This document shows, one piece after another, positions 53,372-64,000 of a stretch of 64,000 bases of DNA (position 1 is the first letter of the stretch; each line of letters begins with the position of its first letter). The stretch spans positions 179,989,776 through 180,053,775 of the forward strand of contig CM077647.1 of the NCBI GenBank assembly GCA_039707465.1, read 5' to 3'. The translations under genes and the position numbers were made by a program. The notes under the pieces were generated by a model. It saw only the letters and a program-made list of their open reading frames with translations, made no database searches and was not told where the DNA came from. This stretch comes from Rhabdophis nuchalis. Taxonomy: Eukaryota > Chordata > Lepidosauria > Squamata > Natricidae.

Positions 53372-56300
53372 CTGCGGAGGGAGGAAAAAGCAGGATTTGA
53401 ACTCGGGACGTCTCTGAAAAGGGCCCCCCCACCATCTCCTGTGTTCGAGTTCTACCGGGCCTCGACTAGCGTCCCATTATCCACAGCTGGCACCGGGGCC
53501 AATTGTTACCCTGGTCCGTTTCGTGACGGCTCGGGCACTGGGAAAGGACACTCTCCGACAGTGTTTCACACTTATGACCTCTGTGGCGTGGTCGCGTGAT
53601 CAAAATTCGGGCGCTTGGCCATTGATTCCTATTTATGACGGTCACAGCGTCCCGGGGGGGAGGGGGGCACATGATCATGCCCTTTTAGCGACTTTCTGGC
53701 AAGCCAAGTCAGCAGGGGGAAGCCAGATTCACTTAACGACGCTGTTGGTACTAACTTAACGATGGCAGGGATTCGCTTCGCAAGGGTGGCAGGAAGGGTG
53801 GCAAAACAGGGCAAAACTCACTCGACCAATGTCTCCCTTTAACGAACGACAAGAGACATTGGCCTCCATTGCGGTCGTAAGTTCAGGACGACCCTATTCG
53901 GCCGCCACCACTAGAAGGAGGGTCAGGCTGAAGGGAGGGTCTTTCGTGACAGGATCCAGGAGGCCCTCAATTTACAGTCATTCCTTTACTGCCCGAAGTT
54001 ACAGCTCACGGATCGGTCCTCATACTTATGACCGGTCCTCGTACCTATGACCGCTGCGGTGAAATCATTAAAATTTGGTCGCTTGACAACTGGCATGTAT
54101 TTTTACGCTGGCTGAAGCGTCCCGGGGGGGGGGGGGGTCACGTGACCGCCATATGCGGCCTTCCCAGCTGGATTCGTACCAACAAAATCAACGGCGGAAG
54201 CTGGATTCACTTAATGAATGTCTGATTCCCTTAACAACTCCCATGTTTCGCTCAACTTAAACTGTTTTGGGAGTCCATTAATCCCCGCCTTGCTGAGCGA
54301 CAGAAATGTCAGCCGCTCTTGCGGTCGTAAGTCGAAAACGACCTGTGTTAAGCCACAGGGGCGTGGATGTCTTCGTACCTGGCACACTGGGGAGGCGAGA
54401 AGAAGGGATATTGGGGAGCTCCGGGCTGCCCTCCCCAACATTGAGAAGCTCCTTGTCCAGATCTTCCTGTTCCATCTCTTCCAGTTCAGCCAGCAGCTCG
54501 TCCTGGGAAGTCAGAAGGGCGAGATTCGCACCCAAAGCCCCGGGCAGCGAAGGACAGGAGGAGGAGGAGGAGGAGGAGGAGCAGAGAGAGGAGGGGAGGA
54601 GGAGAAAGAGGACGAGGAGGAAGAGGAAGAGGAAAGGAAGAGAAGGAGAGAAGGAAGAGAAAGAGGAAAGAAGGGAAGGAGGAGGAAGATGAAAAAGAAG
54701 AGGCGGAAGAGACGGAGAGAAGGAAGAGGAGGAGAGAAGGAAGAGGAGGAGGAAGAAGGGAGGAGGAGGGAAGAAGAGGAAGAGGAGAAGGAAAAGGAAG
54801 AGAAGGAGGAGGAAGAAGAGGTGAGAATGAAGAGGAGAGAAAGAATAGGAGGAGGAGGAGGAAAAAGAAGAGAAGGAGAAAGGGAAGGAGAGGAGGAAGA
54901 GGTAGAGAAGGAGAAGAGGCGAGAATGAAGAGGAAGAAGAGAGAAAGAATAGGAGGAGGAAGAGGAATAGAAGAGAAGGAGAGAAGGAAGAGGAGGAGGA
55001 AGAAGAGAGGAAGGAATAGGAGGAGGAAGGAGAGAAGGAGGAAGAAGAGGCGAGCATGAAGAGGAGAGAAAGAATAGGAGGAGGGGGAAGAAAGAGGAAA
55101 AGGAAGAGGAGAAAGGGAAGGAGAGGAGGGAGAGGAAGAGAAGGAGAAGGAGGAAGAGGAGGAGGAGCAGACAGAGGAGGGGAGGAGGAGAAAGAGGAGG
55201 AGGAGAGAAGGAAAAGGAAGAGGAGGAGAAAAGCAGTAGGAAGAGGACGAGGAGGAAGAGGAAAGGAAGAGAAGGAGAGAAGGAAGAGAAAGAGGAGAGA
55301 AGGGAAGGAGGAGGAAGATGAAAAAGAAGAGGAGGAAGAGACGGAGAGAAGGAAGAGGAGGAGAGAAGGAAGAGGAGGAGGAAGGAGAAGAGGCGAGCAT
55401 GAAGAGGAGAGAAAGAATAGGAGGAGGGGGAAGAAAGAGGAAAAGGAAGAGGAGAAAGGGAAGGAGAGGAGGGAGAGGAAGAGAAGGAGAAGGAGAAGGA
55501 GGAAGAGAAGGAGAAGAAGAAGAAGAGGCGGGAATGAAGATGAAGAGGAGAGAAAGAAGAGGAGGAGGAAGAGGAAGATGAATGGAAGCAAAGGAGAGAA
55601 GGAAGAGAAAGAGAAGAGGGAAGGAGGAACGAGGAAGAGGAGAAGAGGCGCAGAGAAGGAAAAGGAAGAGGAAGAGAAGAAGAAGAAGTGGCGAGAATGA
55701 AGAGGAAGAGGAGAGAAAGAATAGGAGGAGGAAGATGAAGAGGAGAGAAGGAAGAGAAAGAGGAGAGAGGAGGGAAGGAGGAACGAGGAAGAGGAGAAGG
55801 TGCAGAGAAGGAAAAGGAAGAGGAGAAGAAGTGGCGAGAATGAAGAGGAAGAGGGGAGAAAGAAGAGGAGGAGGAAGAGGAAGATGAATGGAAGGAGGGA
55901 AGGAAGAGAAAGAGGAGAGAAGAGGGAAGGAGGAACGAGGAAGAGGAGAAGGTGCAGAGAAGGAAAAGGAAGAGGAGAAGAAGTGGCGAGAATGAAGAGG
56001 AAGAGGAGAGAAAGAAGAGGAGGAGGAAGATGAAGAGAAGGAGAGAAGGAAGAGAAAGAGGAGAGAAGAGGGAAGGAGGAACGAGGAAGAGGAGAAGGTG
56101 CAGAGAAGGAAAAGGAAGAGAAGGAGGAAGAAGAACAGAGGAATGAAGAGGAGGAAGAAGGAGAAGAGGAAGAGGAGGAGAGAGGGAAAAGGAAGAGGCG
56201 GGTCAGTGGGGTGGGGAATTCTGGGAGTTGAAGTCCACCCATCCCCATGGATCTCTCAGCCTCCTTACCTCATCCACATCATCCCCGAAGCCGATCGGCT

Positions 56301-58091
56301 TAGATATGGCGTCCGAGATCTGTTGAGCAATGTCTTGCTGTTCCGTGATTTCGGCCATTAAGTCGTCCACTTTGTCGATGTCCCTAGAAGGAGGGAGGGA
56401 GGACAGGAGCGGGGGAAAGAGAAGGAGACAGCTGTGGGGTCATCCTTGGTGGTCTCCGAGCTTGGTGGCTTCTGCTTGCAGGCATTAAATTAAATTAAAA
56501 AATTAAATTAAATTAAATTAAATTAAATGTTAGATAGCCATTTGTCTGAAATGGTATAAGGTTCCTGCCCACGCAGGGGGTTGGACTAGAAGACCTCCAA
56601 GGTCCCTTCCAACTCTGCTATTGTATTGTATTGTATTGTATTGTATTGTATTGTATTGTATTGTATTGTATTAATCATCATCATCATCATCATCTTTATT
56701 GTCATTGTAAAAATTACAATGAAATTGGTATTGTATTGCAAATTAAATTAAATTAAATTAAATTAAATTAAATTAAATTAAATTAAATTAAATTAAATTA
56801 AATTAAATTAAATTAAATTAAATTAAATTAAATTAAATTAAATTTAAATTTAAATTTAAATTTAAATTTAAATTAAATTAAATTAAATTGCAGGCATTTC
56901 GTCACCTGACCAAGTAACATCCTCAGTTTCTCCGTAGGAAGGAGTGGGGTTTGTGAAGACGAGGAGAAGGAAGGAGGGAGGGAGGGAGGGGAGGAAGAGG
57001 AGGAGGAAAAAGGGAGAGGAGAAACAGAAGGAGTTGGGGGAGGATTATGGGGCCCTTAGTGCTGCCTCAGCTTGGTGGGTTTTTTTTTAAATTTTATTTC
57101 AGACGTTTCACGGCCTAGCTAGGGAACATCATCAGTGCTAGAAGGAAGTGGGGTTCTGGGGAATCACGGAGGAGGAGGAGGAGGAGGAGGAAGACTGTGG
57201 GGTCCTTGGTGTTCTCCAAGCTGGCTGGTTTTCCTGCAGACGTTTCGGGACCTGACTAGCAAACATCATCAGTGCTAGAAGGGGTGTTGTGTACAGGAGG
57301 AAGAGTGGGGGGGCGGGGGGGGGGAAGAAGGAAGTAGTGCAGGGAAGAGGGGGAAGAGGAAGTGGACGAGGAAGACTGCAGAGTCCGTGCTCTCTGTGCT
57401 GGGTGATTTTTTTGGGCAGGCGTTTCGTGGCCTGTTTAAGTAACATCATCAGTGTGACAAGGAGAGTTTGAAGAAAGGAGGAGGAGGAGGGGAGAAGCAG
57501 GAGAGGAGGAAAAGAGGGAAGAGGAGAAGGAGGAGGAAGAGGATAACGACGGCAGAGTCCTTCGTGCTCTCTGAGCTGGGTGGTTTTTTTGCCGACGTTT
57601 CATGGCCTGACTAGATAACATCATCAGTATTAAAAGGAAGTGGGGTTTGTGAAGTGGAGGGAGGAGGATTGGGGGGGGGGGAGAAAGGGGAGGGGGAAGA
57701 GGAGGAGGGAAGGAAAAGGAAGAGGACTGTGGAGTGGGGAATTCTGGGAGTTGAAGTCCGCCTGTCTTAAAATGGCCGAGGCTGAGGGGAAAAAAAACAC
57801 CCCCACTGCTCTAAGATAACGGCAAAACACGGACCGGATTTTTGAACCCAAGAAGAACCGGGCTGCTTCTGCTTCTCCTTCTTCTACATGGCCTGGGAAA
57901 ACACGCCACTCACATATGTTGGTGCGCCTCTTTCATGGCCCGAGCCGCGTCCGACATGGTCTTGAGCACTTCCGTGTTGGTGGTGGCATTTTCCAGGGCC
58001 TCGCGCTGGAATTCGATGGTGGAGAGGGTCCCGTCGATCTGGGTCAGCTGTTGCTCGTAGCGCTTCTTCCTCTTGAGGGCTTGCAGAGCCG
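53298..58091 (-). CDS. CHMP4A: CHMP4A, ESCRT-III subunit, last four exons
   Basis: CHMP4 proteins (yeast Snf7) polymerise into the ESCRT-III filaments that cut membrane necks in multivesicular-body formation, cytokinesis and nuclear-envelope repair, and bind ALIX. Exons 57914-58091, 56269-56383, 54379-54502 and 53298-53371 join in frame. They encode ALQALKRKKRYEQQLTQIDG, TLSTIEFQREALENATTNTE, then DIDKVDDLMAEITEQQDIAQ, SDAISKPIGFGDDVDEDELL, LPNIPSSRLPSVP and the terminal DEEDEEMKQLAAWVS. The helical core, the acidic linker and the C-terminal L-x-x-W ALIX-binding helix are thus present. The basic N-terminal exon (MSG...) is not in the window. CHMP4A rather than 4B or 4C is inferred from ATTNTEVL, the VS ending and linkage to TSSK4. 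Confidence 0.9.
53500..54345. repeat. CGACTTAC-family repeats in last CHMP4A intron
   Basis: Several partial copies in series: CACTTATGACCTCTGTGGCG, ATTTATGACGGTCACAGCGT, CCTATGACCGCTGCGGTGAA, AACAACTCCCATGTTTCGCT. They fill most of the intron between the last two exons. Confidence 0.6.
54379..54502 (-). CDS. CHMP4A: CHMP4A penultimate exon
   Basis: 124 nt encoding DELLAELEEMEQEDLDKELL, NVGEGSPELPN and SSRLPSVP. Acceptor TTCCCAG, donor GTACGA. Confidence 0.9.
54540..56200. repeat. (GGA/GAA)n purine array, 1.65 kb
   Basis: GAGGAG, GGAAGA and AAAGAGGA units with a loose higher-order pattern (GAAGTGGCGAGAATGAAGAG about every 150 bp at 55687, 55829, 55980). In a CHMP4A intron; the 656-codon Ser/Phe/Leu minus-strand frame is an artefact joined to the exon. 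Confidence 0.96.
56269..56383 (-). CDS. CHMP4A: CHMP4A exon with DIDKVDDLM
   Basis: 115 nt, completing Met then 38 codons to GFGDDVDE. Acceptor CCTTCTAG, donor GTAAGG. Confidence 0.92.
56525..56672 (+). repeat. CR1 3' end with (TATTG)n tail
   Basis: AGCCATTTGTCTGAAATGGT, GGTTGGACTAGAAGACCTCC and then ten TATTG pentamers. Confidence 0.85.
56735..56890. repeat. (AAATT)n array with AAATTT block
   Basis: About 150 bp of AAATT pentamers, changing to an AAATTT hexamer block at about 56841-56870 and back. Confidence 0.97.
57095..57630. repeat. Tandem repeat of about 170 bp around GACGTTTC
   Basis: Four units share a GACGTTTC(A/G)GGCCTGACTAG-like box followed by ACATCATCAGTG and an AGAAGGAAGTGGGGTTTGTG-like line. 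Related boxes at 56895, 60718, 61366 and 61505 show an interspersed family. GA-rich fillers vary. Confidence 0.7.
57914..58091 (-). CDS. CHMP4A: CHMP4A exon with helix 2
   Basis: 178 nt from a split Ala codon through ALQALKRKKRYEQQL to KEAHQH and two bases of Met. Acceptor CCTTTCAG, donor GTGAGT. Confidence 0.92.
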
Positions 58092-58274
58092 CTGAAAGGA
58101 CAGAAAGTACCAACTGCAGCCCCCCTCCATGTTTTTAGTTCCCACGCTCAAAAGCATGAGGATGTTTATTACGACCGTCCCCAGACACAAGGCGGGAAAT
58201 TTGTGGGTTTGCGTTGGGTCGTGGTAGAAGGCTTGCAAACGGCCCAACTGCAAATCGCCCCCCCCCCGCCCACA

Positions 58275-58490
58275 GGAAGTCCTCAAACTTACAACGGTTC
58301 GCTTAGCGACCATTCCAAGTTACGGGGAAAAAATGTAACGGACATTCCCCAGGCCTGGCTTTATGACCTCCAATGGCAACCTCCCCACTCGGCTTCCGAC
58401 ATGCAAAGTCAATGGGAGAAGCCGGATTCACTTAATGACCGCTGGATTCACTTAACGACTCCGATGATGCCCTTAAGCGTGGCAAAAAAA
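58275..58490 (+). repeat. CGACTTAC-family repeat
   Basis: AGTCCTCAAACTTACAACGG, TTCGCTTAGCGACCATTCCA and GATTCACTTAATGACCGCTG. In the CHMP4A intron upstream of the 57.9-kb exon. Confidence 0.65.
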
Positions 58491-58599
58491 GGGCGGAGGT
58501 TTTAGGGTAGGAGAGCAGTGGGGCAGAAGCTGTTGAACCCGGTGTAAAAAATTCCCCACTGGCTGCACTTGCAACTAGTTTGCCACTCCTGGGCTCTGT

Positions 58600-59850
58600 G
58601 TCCTTCCTCCTCTTCCTGCTCTTTCTCTTTCTTCCTCCTCCTCCTCCTCTTCCAAGGTCCTGCTTCCTCTTCTTTCTCCTCCTCTTCTTCCTCACTTTCC
58701 TCCTCTCCCCTCCCCATCCCAGCACCCAAATGTGCAGCTCTTAAGTTTGGTCCCTGTGATCTCTTTCTCCTCTCTCTCCCTCTCCCTCTTTCTCTTTCTG
58801 TCTGTCTCTGTCTCTATCTTTTTGTCTCTCTTTGTCTCTCCCTTTCTTTCTCTCTCTTTGTCTCTCTCTCTCTCTCACACTTTATCTTTCTCTGTCTCTA
58901 TCTTTCTCTCTCTGTCACTTTCTCTGTCTGTCTGTCTCTGTCTATCTCTTTCTCTCTCTATGTCTATCTTTGTCTCTCTATTTCTCTCTGTCACTCTTTC
59001 TCTGTCACTCTTTCTCTTTCTTTCTTTCTTTCTGTCTGTGTCTTTCTTTCTCTCTCTTTGTCTCTCCTTCTGTCTCCTTCTCTCTCTCTCTCTGTCACTC
59101 TTTATCTGTCTCTGTCTATCTCTTTCTTTCTCTCTCTGCCTCTTTGTCTCTCTATTTCTCTGTGTCACTTTCTCTCTTTGTCTCTCTCTCTCTCTCTCTC
59201 TTTGTCTCTGTCTCTTTCTCTCTGTCACTCTTTCTCTTTCTGTCTGTGTCTCTTTTTCTGTCTTTGCCTCTCTGTCACTCTTTCTCTTTCTCTGTCTCTC
59301 TCGCTCTTTTTCTCTGTCTGCCTCTCTGTCACTCTTTCTGTTTCTCTCTTTTTTGTCTCCCTGTGTCTCTCTGTCTCTCTTTGATTCTCTCTCTGTCTCT
59401 GTCTGTGCCTTTTTGCCTCTTTCTCTCTTTGTCTCTCTGTCACTCTCTCTTTTTCTGTCTCTTTTTGTCTCTCTCTGTCTCTTTCTCTTTGTCTCTCTGT
59501 CTCTCTGTCTCTCTCTCTGTCTCTGTCACTTTCTCTCCCTCTCTTTCTGTCTTTTGTCTCTCTCTCTCTGTGTGTCTCTCTCTTTCTCTTTGTCTCTTTC
59601 TTTCTGTCTTTCTCTCCCTCTCTTTCTCTCTCTGTCTTTTGTCTCTCTCTCTCTGTGTGTCACTCTTTCTGTCTCTCCCTCCCTCTGTCTCTCTCTCTCT
59701 TTCCCTTTGTCTGTCTTTGTGTTCCCCCCCCCCCCCCATATCTCTCTCTGTCTTTCCCTCTCTGTGCCTCTCTCTTGGTTTGGTTTGATTGGACTTATAC
59801 GTCTCTGTCTTTGTCTTTCTGTCGCTGTCAGTCTGTCTTTCTCTACCTCC
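58600..59850. repeat. (TCTC/TGTC)n array
   Basis: Mixed TCTC, TGTC and TTTC units over about 1.25 kb. Long Ser/Leu frames are artefacts. Confidence 0.95.
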
Positions 59851-59884
59851 AGCCTTTTCCCCCCTGGGATTTCACCCCTTAAGC

Positions 59885-60295
59885 TCACTTTAAAACGGGT
59901 GGACTCCAACTCCCAGAATTCCTTAGTCAGCCTAGCAAAGCCTGCTGGGGAATTCCGGGAGTTGAAGCTCAGACATTGCAAAATAGCTGAGGTTGAGAAA
60001 CGGCTACACTCTAGGACAGGGGTAGGGATCTATGGCTCTTTTATGACTCCTGGACTTCACTACCCAGAATTCCTTAGTCAGCCTAGCAAAGCCTGCTGGG
60101 GAATTCCGGGAGTTGAAGCCCAGACATTGTAAAACAGCTGAGGTTGAGAAACGGCTACACTCTAGGACAGGGGTAGGGATCTATGGCTCTTTTATGACTC
60201 ATGAACTTCACTACCCAGAATTCCTGAGCCAGCATGGCTGGCTCAGGAATTCTGGGTATTGCAGTCCAGGACTCATAAAAGAGCCATAGATCCCT
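59885..60295. repeat. Tandem MITE copies and hairpin copy 4
   Basis: Two direct units of about 135 bp (59890-60024 and 60025-60190) hold AATTCCTTAGTCAGCCTAGC and GCTACACTCTAGGACAGGGG. They are followed by a palindrome at 60175-60293 with GGGATCTATGGCTCTTTTAT at both ends. Confidence 0.8.
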
Positions 60296-60299
60296 ACGG

Positions 60300-60600
60300 C
60301 TGCTCTAGGAATTTAAGATTGTTTCCTATCCCAGTTACTTATCAGCCTGACTTTTGTTTAGGTAAATCCGGACAAGGTCAGCCAGCTTGTGTAAAGATAC
60401 GCTGAAACAAAGAGATCTAGGATCTTAGGATTTTAAACTGATAAGGGAGGGTTGGGGTTCTTGTTTTTTGGAACTTTTTCTACTCTGCCTTTAAATCTGG
60501 CCCAGCAAAGGAGACATAAATAATAGAAGGACTCATCCATTGTATGAAAATGTTTTTTTTTAATGCCTCTGATAAAGCCGAGGTCTTCTGGGTAAATCAA
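60300..60600. other. Non-coding, nothing recognised
   Basis: Mixed AT-rich intronic DNA ending in a G-run. No repeat family or exon recognised. Confidence 0.4.
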
Positions 60601-60779
60601 AATCAGGATTTTTTTTGGGGGGGGGGGGGGAAGCCTTGAGAGAATATTTGTAGTTTGGGGTTGAGCTGTGGGGTCTTTTGGGGAGGGGGGTGTCTCTGAG
60701 CTTGCTTGTTTCCTTGAGGACGTTTCATGACCGAACTAGATAACATCATCAGTGCCAGGAGAGAGTGGGGTTTGCAGAA

Positions 60780-61330
60780 AGGAGGAGCAGGCCAAGGGAG
60801 TGGCAGAAGAGTCGGAGAGTGAGGAGGGTTGGGGAGGAGTCTGGGGAAGGCTCTGTGTCGGAGGCAGAGAGGGGGCCAGGGCCGTCCGACAGTTCTCAGC
60901 TGCCTTCGGAGTCGGACATCCGTGAGGCGGAAGAACAGCGGGAGCCTGTTCCCAGCGTGCGCATGCGCAGAGTTGCCAGACAAGAAGGGAACAGCTAAAG
61001 AACAGGGGTCGACTAGGGAGGAAGGCCCCAGGTGGACGGTGGACAGCCCCTCCCAGAGGAAATAAAAGAGGGCGCGCCTGGGGAGTGGAGTTTGCAGGAG
61101 ACCATTAGTTCTCTTCATTGGTTTGTGATTCTCCTGGCCAACTCCTGGCCAAGTTGTGCAGAGATCAGGCCTGGCAGTTCTCTCCAAGCCAGATAAGGTC
61201 GGGGACCGTAAATCCTCCTTTGAAAGGCTTTGCTGGATGGGAAGGAGCAGAATGCAAATTCATTTTAATTCAAGGAAGTTTTTGTTGCGACCAGGAGTTC
61301 CTGCTTCCTGCTCTTTGGGAAACCTAGGTC
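60780..61330 (+). mobile_element. LTR-like interspersed element, copy 2
   Basis: Carries [18 protein letters not shown] in one frame, then AATAAAAGAGGGCGCGCC (a TATA-like or polyadenylation-like box) and a CAGAGATCAGGCCTGGCAGT region. Same family as 38.3-39.1 kb, broken. Class uncertain. Confidence 0.4.
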
Positions 61331-62220
61331 AGAACCCGGAGCTTCGTTGTTTCCTTGCAGACATTTCACGACCGAACTAGCTAACGTCATCAGTGTCTTA
61401 GAAGAGAGTGGATTTTGTGGAAAGGAGGGAGGAGGACGGAGAAGGAGATGGGAGGTGAAGGACTGTGAGGTATTTGAGGTATCTGAGCTTGGTGGCTCCC
61501 TTGCAGACATATCATGGCCCCTACCAAGCAACATCAACAGTGCACTGATGACGTGAGGCATTGATGATGTTACCTTGTTGGGTCCCGAGACGTCTGCAAG
61601 GAATCCACCATGGACCGAGGGCCCCTCTAACTCAATTCTTTCCTGCGTTGAAGTCAGGGTACAAACTGCATTGCAGGACTCAAAGCACACCTACAGACAT
61701 GCATTCCTACAGGTGTTACGTCGTCAAGTGGGTGGGTTGGACTAGATGACCTACAAGGTCCCTTCCAACTCATTTAAATCTATATATTTGAAAGACCCTC
61801 TTCCAACTCATTTCATCCAAGCAATTTAAAGACCCTCTTCCAACTCATTTCATCTAAGCAATTTAAAGACCCTCTTCCAACTCATTTCATCTCTGTAGTT
61901 CAAAGAACCCCACGGCTTCCAACAGCTCGTTTAGTGACCATTCAAAGTTACGACGGCGCTGAAAAAATGTGACTTGGGACCATTTTGTACACTTGCGAAT
62001 GTGTCGTATGTCGCCAGGATGGTGGGTGATTATTTTATTATTATTATTATTATGCACAGCCCTGCATTTGGAAAATAGTTACTGTATTTTCCGGAGTATA
62101 AGACGCACCTAGCTTTTGGGGAGGAAACCAAAATCTGCCTCTGCCTCCCAGCAATTCGCCTCCTTGCAAGCAAACAGCCAGTTTCACTTTCAATTTCAGT
62201 GGGGCTCCCGATGATGATGA
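61330..62220. other. Intron with small interspersed repeats
   Basis: GACATTTCACGACCGAACTA boxes (61362, 61505), a CR1 tail at 61728-61775, a triplet of TTTAAAGACCCTCTTCCAAC units at 61785-61885, a CGACTTAC copy (61905-62010) and a short TTA run. No exon seen. Confidence 0.55.
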
Positions 62221-62221
62221 T

Positions 62222-62835
62222 GATGATTTATTTATTATTTATTTGATTTATAGACCGCTCCCTCTCCCCGCAGGGACTCGGGGCGGTGCACAGGACTTAA
62301 AAACATATCTCAATACAACAATAACAATATTTAAAATTAAATTAAACAATTTATCCTGTGCTCAAATTCTTAACATTTTAAAACCTTTAAAACCCTTAAA
62401 GCTATTCCCAACTATCCCTATTAAAACAATCTCAATTTATACTACAGGCTAAAATCGGATTCTTTAGGCCAGGCCGGCCTGATGAAAGAAGAAAGTTTTT
62501 AACTTTTGGCGGAAGGAGCGGAGGTCCGTGGTTGTTCTGATTTCGGGGGGAAGGTCGTTCCAGAGGGTTGGGCCCACCACAGAGAAGGCCCTTCCCCTGG
62601 GCGTCGGCCGCTGGCACTGCCTAGTGGACGGCACCCGGAGAAGTCCCTCTCTGTGGGAGCGGATCGGCCGGAGGGATGTATGGGGCAGGATGCGATCCCG
62701 CAAGTAACTAGGTTCCGTGCCATGGAGCGCTTTAAAGATGGTGATCGACACCTTGAAGCGCACCCGAAAGGCCACAGGCAGCCAGTGCAGCTCGCGCAGG
62801 AGCGGTGTTACATGGGAAAACCTAGAGGCTCCCTA
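62222..62835 (-). mobile_element. L2/CR1-like LINE, 3' fragment
   Basis: On the minus strand 62464-62775 encodes the ORF2 end ([40 protein letters not shown]), followed by the GGGACTCGGGGCGGTGCACA 3' region and an AAAT tail at 62222-62250. The 5' end meets the Bkm array. Confidence 0.88.
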
Positions 62836-62837
62836 GG

Positions 62838-62873
62838 TTTGATCGATCGATCGATCGATCGATCGATCGATCG

Positions 62874-62939
<66 letters not shown>

Positions 62940-62974
62940 TCATCCATCCATCGATTCATCTCTCTCTCATCTAT

Positions 62975-63035
<61 letters not shown>

Positions 63036-63063
63036 CATCCATCCATCGATTCCTCTCTCTCCC

Positions 63064-63144
<81 letters not shown>

Positions 63145-63222
63145 CTATCTATCTATCTATCCATCCATTCCTCTCTCTCTCATCTATCTATATCTTTCCA
63201 TCCATCGATTCCTCTCTCTCTC

Positions 63223-63293
<71 letters not shown>

Positions 63294-63318
63294 CATTCAA
63301 CGATTCCTCTCTCTCTCT

Positions 63319-63380
<62 letters not shown>

Positions 63381-63461
63381 CATCCATCCATCCATCCATC
63401 GATTCCTCTCTCTCATCTCTCTATCTATCTATCCATCCATCCATCAATTCCTCTCTCTCTC

Positions 63462-63496
<35 letters not shown>

Positions 63497-63521
63497 CATT
63501 CAACGATTCCTCTCTCTCTCT

Positions 63522-63571
<50 letters not shown>

Positions 63572-63662
63572 CATCCATCCATCCATCCATCCATCGATTC
63601 CTCTCTCTCATCTCTCTATCTATCTATCTATCTATCCATCCATCCATCGATTCCTCTCTCTC

Positions 63663-63711
<49 letters not shown>

Positions 63712-63735
63712 CATCCATCGATTCCTCTCTCTCTC

Positions 63736-63797
<62 letters not shown>

Positions 63798-63856
63798 TAT
63801 CTATCTATCTATCCATCCATCGATTCCTCTCTCTCTCATCTATCTATCTATCTATC

Positions 63857-63947
<91 letters not shown>

Positions 63948-63948
63948 G
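62838..63948. repeat. Bkm-type (ATCT)n array with ATCC/GATTCCTCTC landmarks
   Basis: A GATC run (62842-62875) leads into ATCT arrays punctuated about ten times by CCATCCATCGATTCCTCTCT. The punctuation makes a higher-order repeat of 100-200 bp. Complementary to the GATA arrays at 1 and 26 kb. Confidence 0.97.
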
Positions 63949-64000
63949 TGAGTCCCTTGGCCTGCAAGGCCATCCAACCGGCCAGTCCTACAGGAGATCC

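Noticed and set aside
54278..56248. 656-codon minus-strand frame ending in a CHMP4A exon
   Set aside because: Most of it is a purine/pyrimidine array in an intron that happens to stay open into the exon; the exon acceptor at 54503 and the next exon at 56269 join in frame without it.
58569..60132. Long Ser/Leu-rich plus-strand frames
   Set aside because: Translations of TCTC/TGTC microsatellite; no domain and several frames open at once.
58100..64000. Search for the N-terminal exon of CHMP4A
   Set aside because: No minus-strand segment resembling the basic CHMP4 N terminus with a donor was found, so it probably lies beyond the right edge.

Overview
This is a stretch of vertebrate nuclear DNA, almost certainly from a squamate reptile and quite possibly a snake. 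Four protein genes with GT-AG introns are embedded in very repeat-rich DNA. CR1 LINE 3' ends, an L2/CR1-like LINE, an L1 fragment, tRNA-derived SINEs, hAT and mariner MITEs and kilobase arrays of GATA/GACA (the Bkm motif first described in snakes) together point to Squamata. No prokaryotic gene, CRISPR array or operon is present.

From left to right the genes are IPO4 (minus; coding exons 1 and 2 only, the rest lies off the left edge), TM9SF1 (minus; complete, four coding exons plus a probable non-coding first exon in a CpG-rich promoter near 31.5-31.9 kb), TSSK4 (plus; complete, four exons) and CHMP4A (minus; its last four exons, with the N-terminal exon off the right edge). As I recall the human map, this is the order and orientation of the same four genes on chromosome 14q, so the block is an old vertebrate synteny group. 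The genes are neighbours without forming one pathway: nuclear import of histones and ribosomal proteins (IPO4), endomembrane cargo handling (TM9SF1), a testis kinase (TSSK4) and ESCRT-III membrane scission (CHMP4A). All splice junctions join in frame. The TM9SF1 exons give 596 residues and the TSSK4 exons 356, close to the mammalian lengths.

Most of the remaining sequence is repeats. IPO4 intron 1 (0.6-5.2 kb) holds an L1 fragment inserted next to the exon 2 splice acceptor, a 1-kb GAAA array and an 11-copy minisatellite of about 155 bp. The 5.3-11.3 kb interval has a CR1 tail triplication, a 1.64-kb insertion flanked by 16-bp direct repeats, and a small mariner-like MITE. The TM9SF1 introns carry CT-rich arrays, two related hAT-like elements in opposite orientation, and two minisatellites (61 and 95 bp). 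The 26-35 kb gap has Bkm arrays, an AT-rich array grown from a CR1 tail, CR1 and SINE copies, and the CpG-rich promoter. Between TSSK4 and CHMP4A lies a minisatellite of about 70 bp (44.0-51.3 kb), interrupted by a nearly full-length LINE with an unbroken 989-codon ORF. The right end is CHMP4A introns filled with GA-, CT- and AAATT-rich arrays and finally another Bkm array.

I found no undescribed multi-gene system. The most interesting material is structural: the intact LINE inside a minisatellite, a hairpin MITE family whose two arms match each other better than they match other copies, the seeding of three different minisatellites from the same short MITE core, and the L1 landing beside a splice acceptor.
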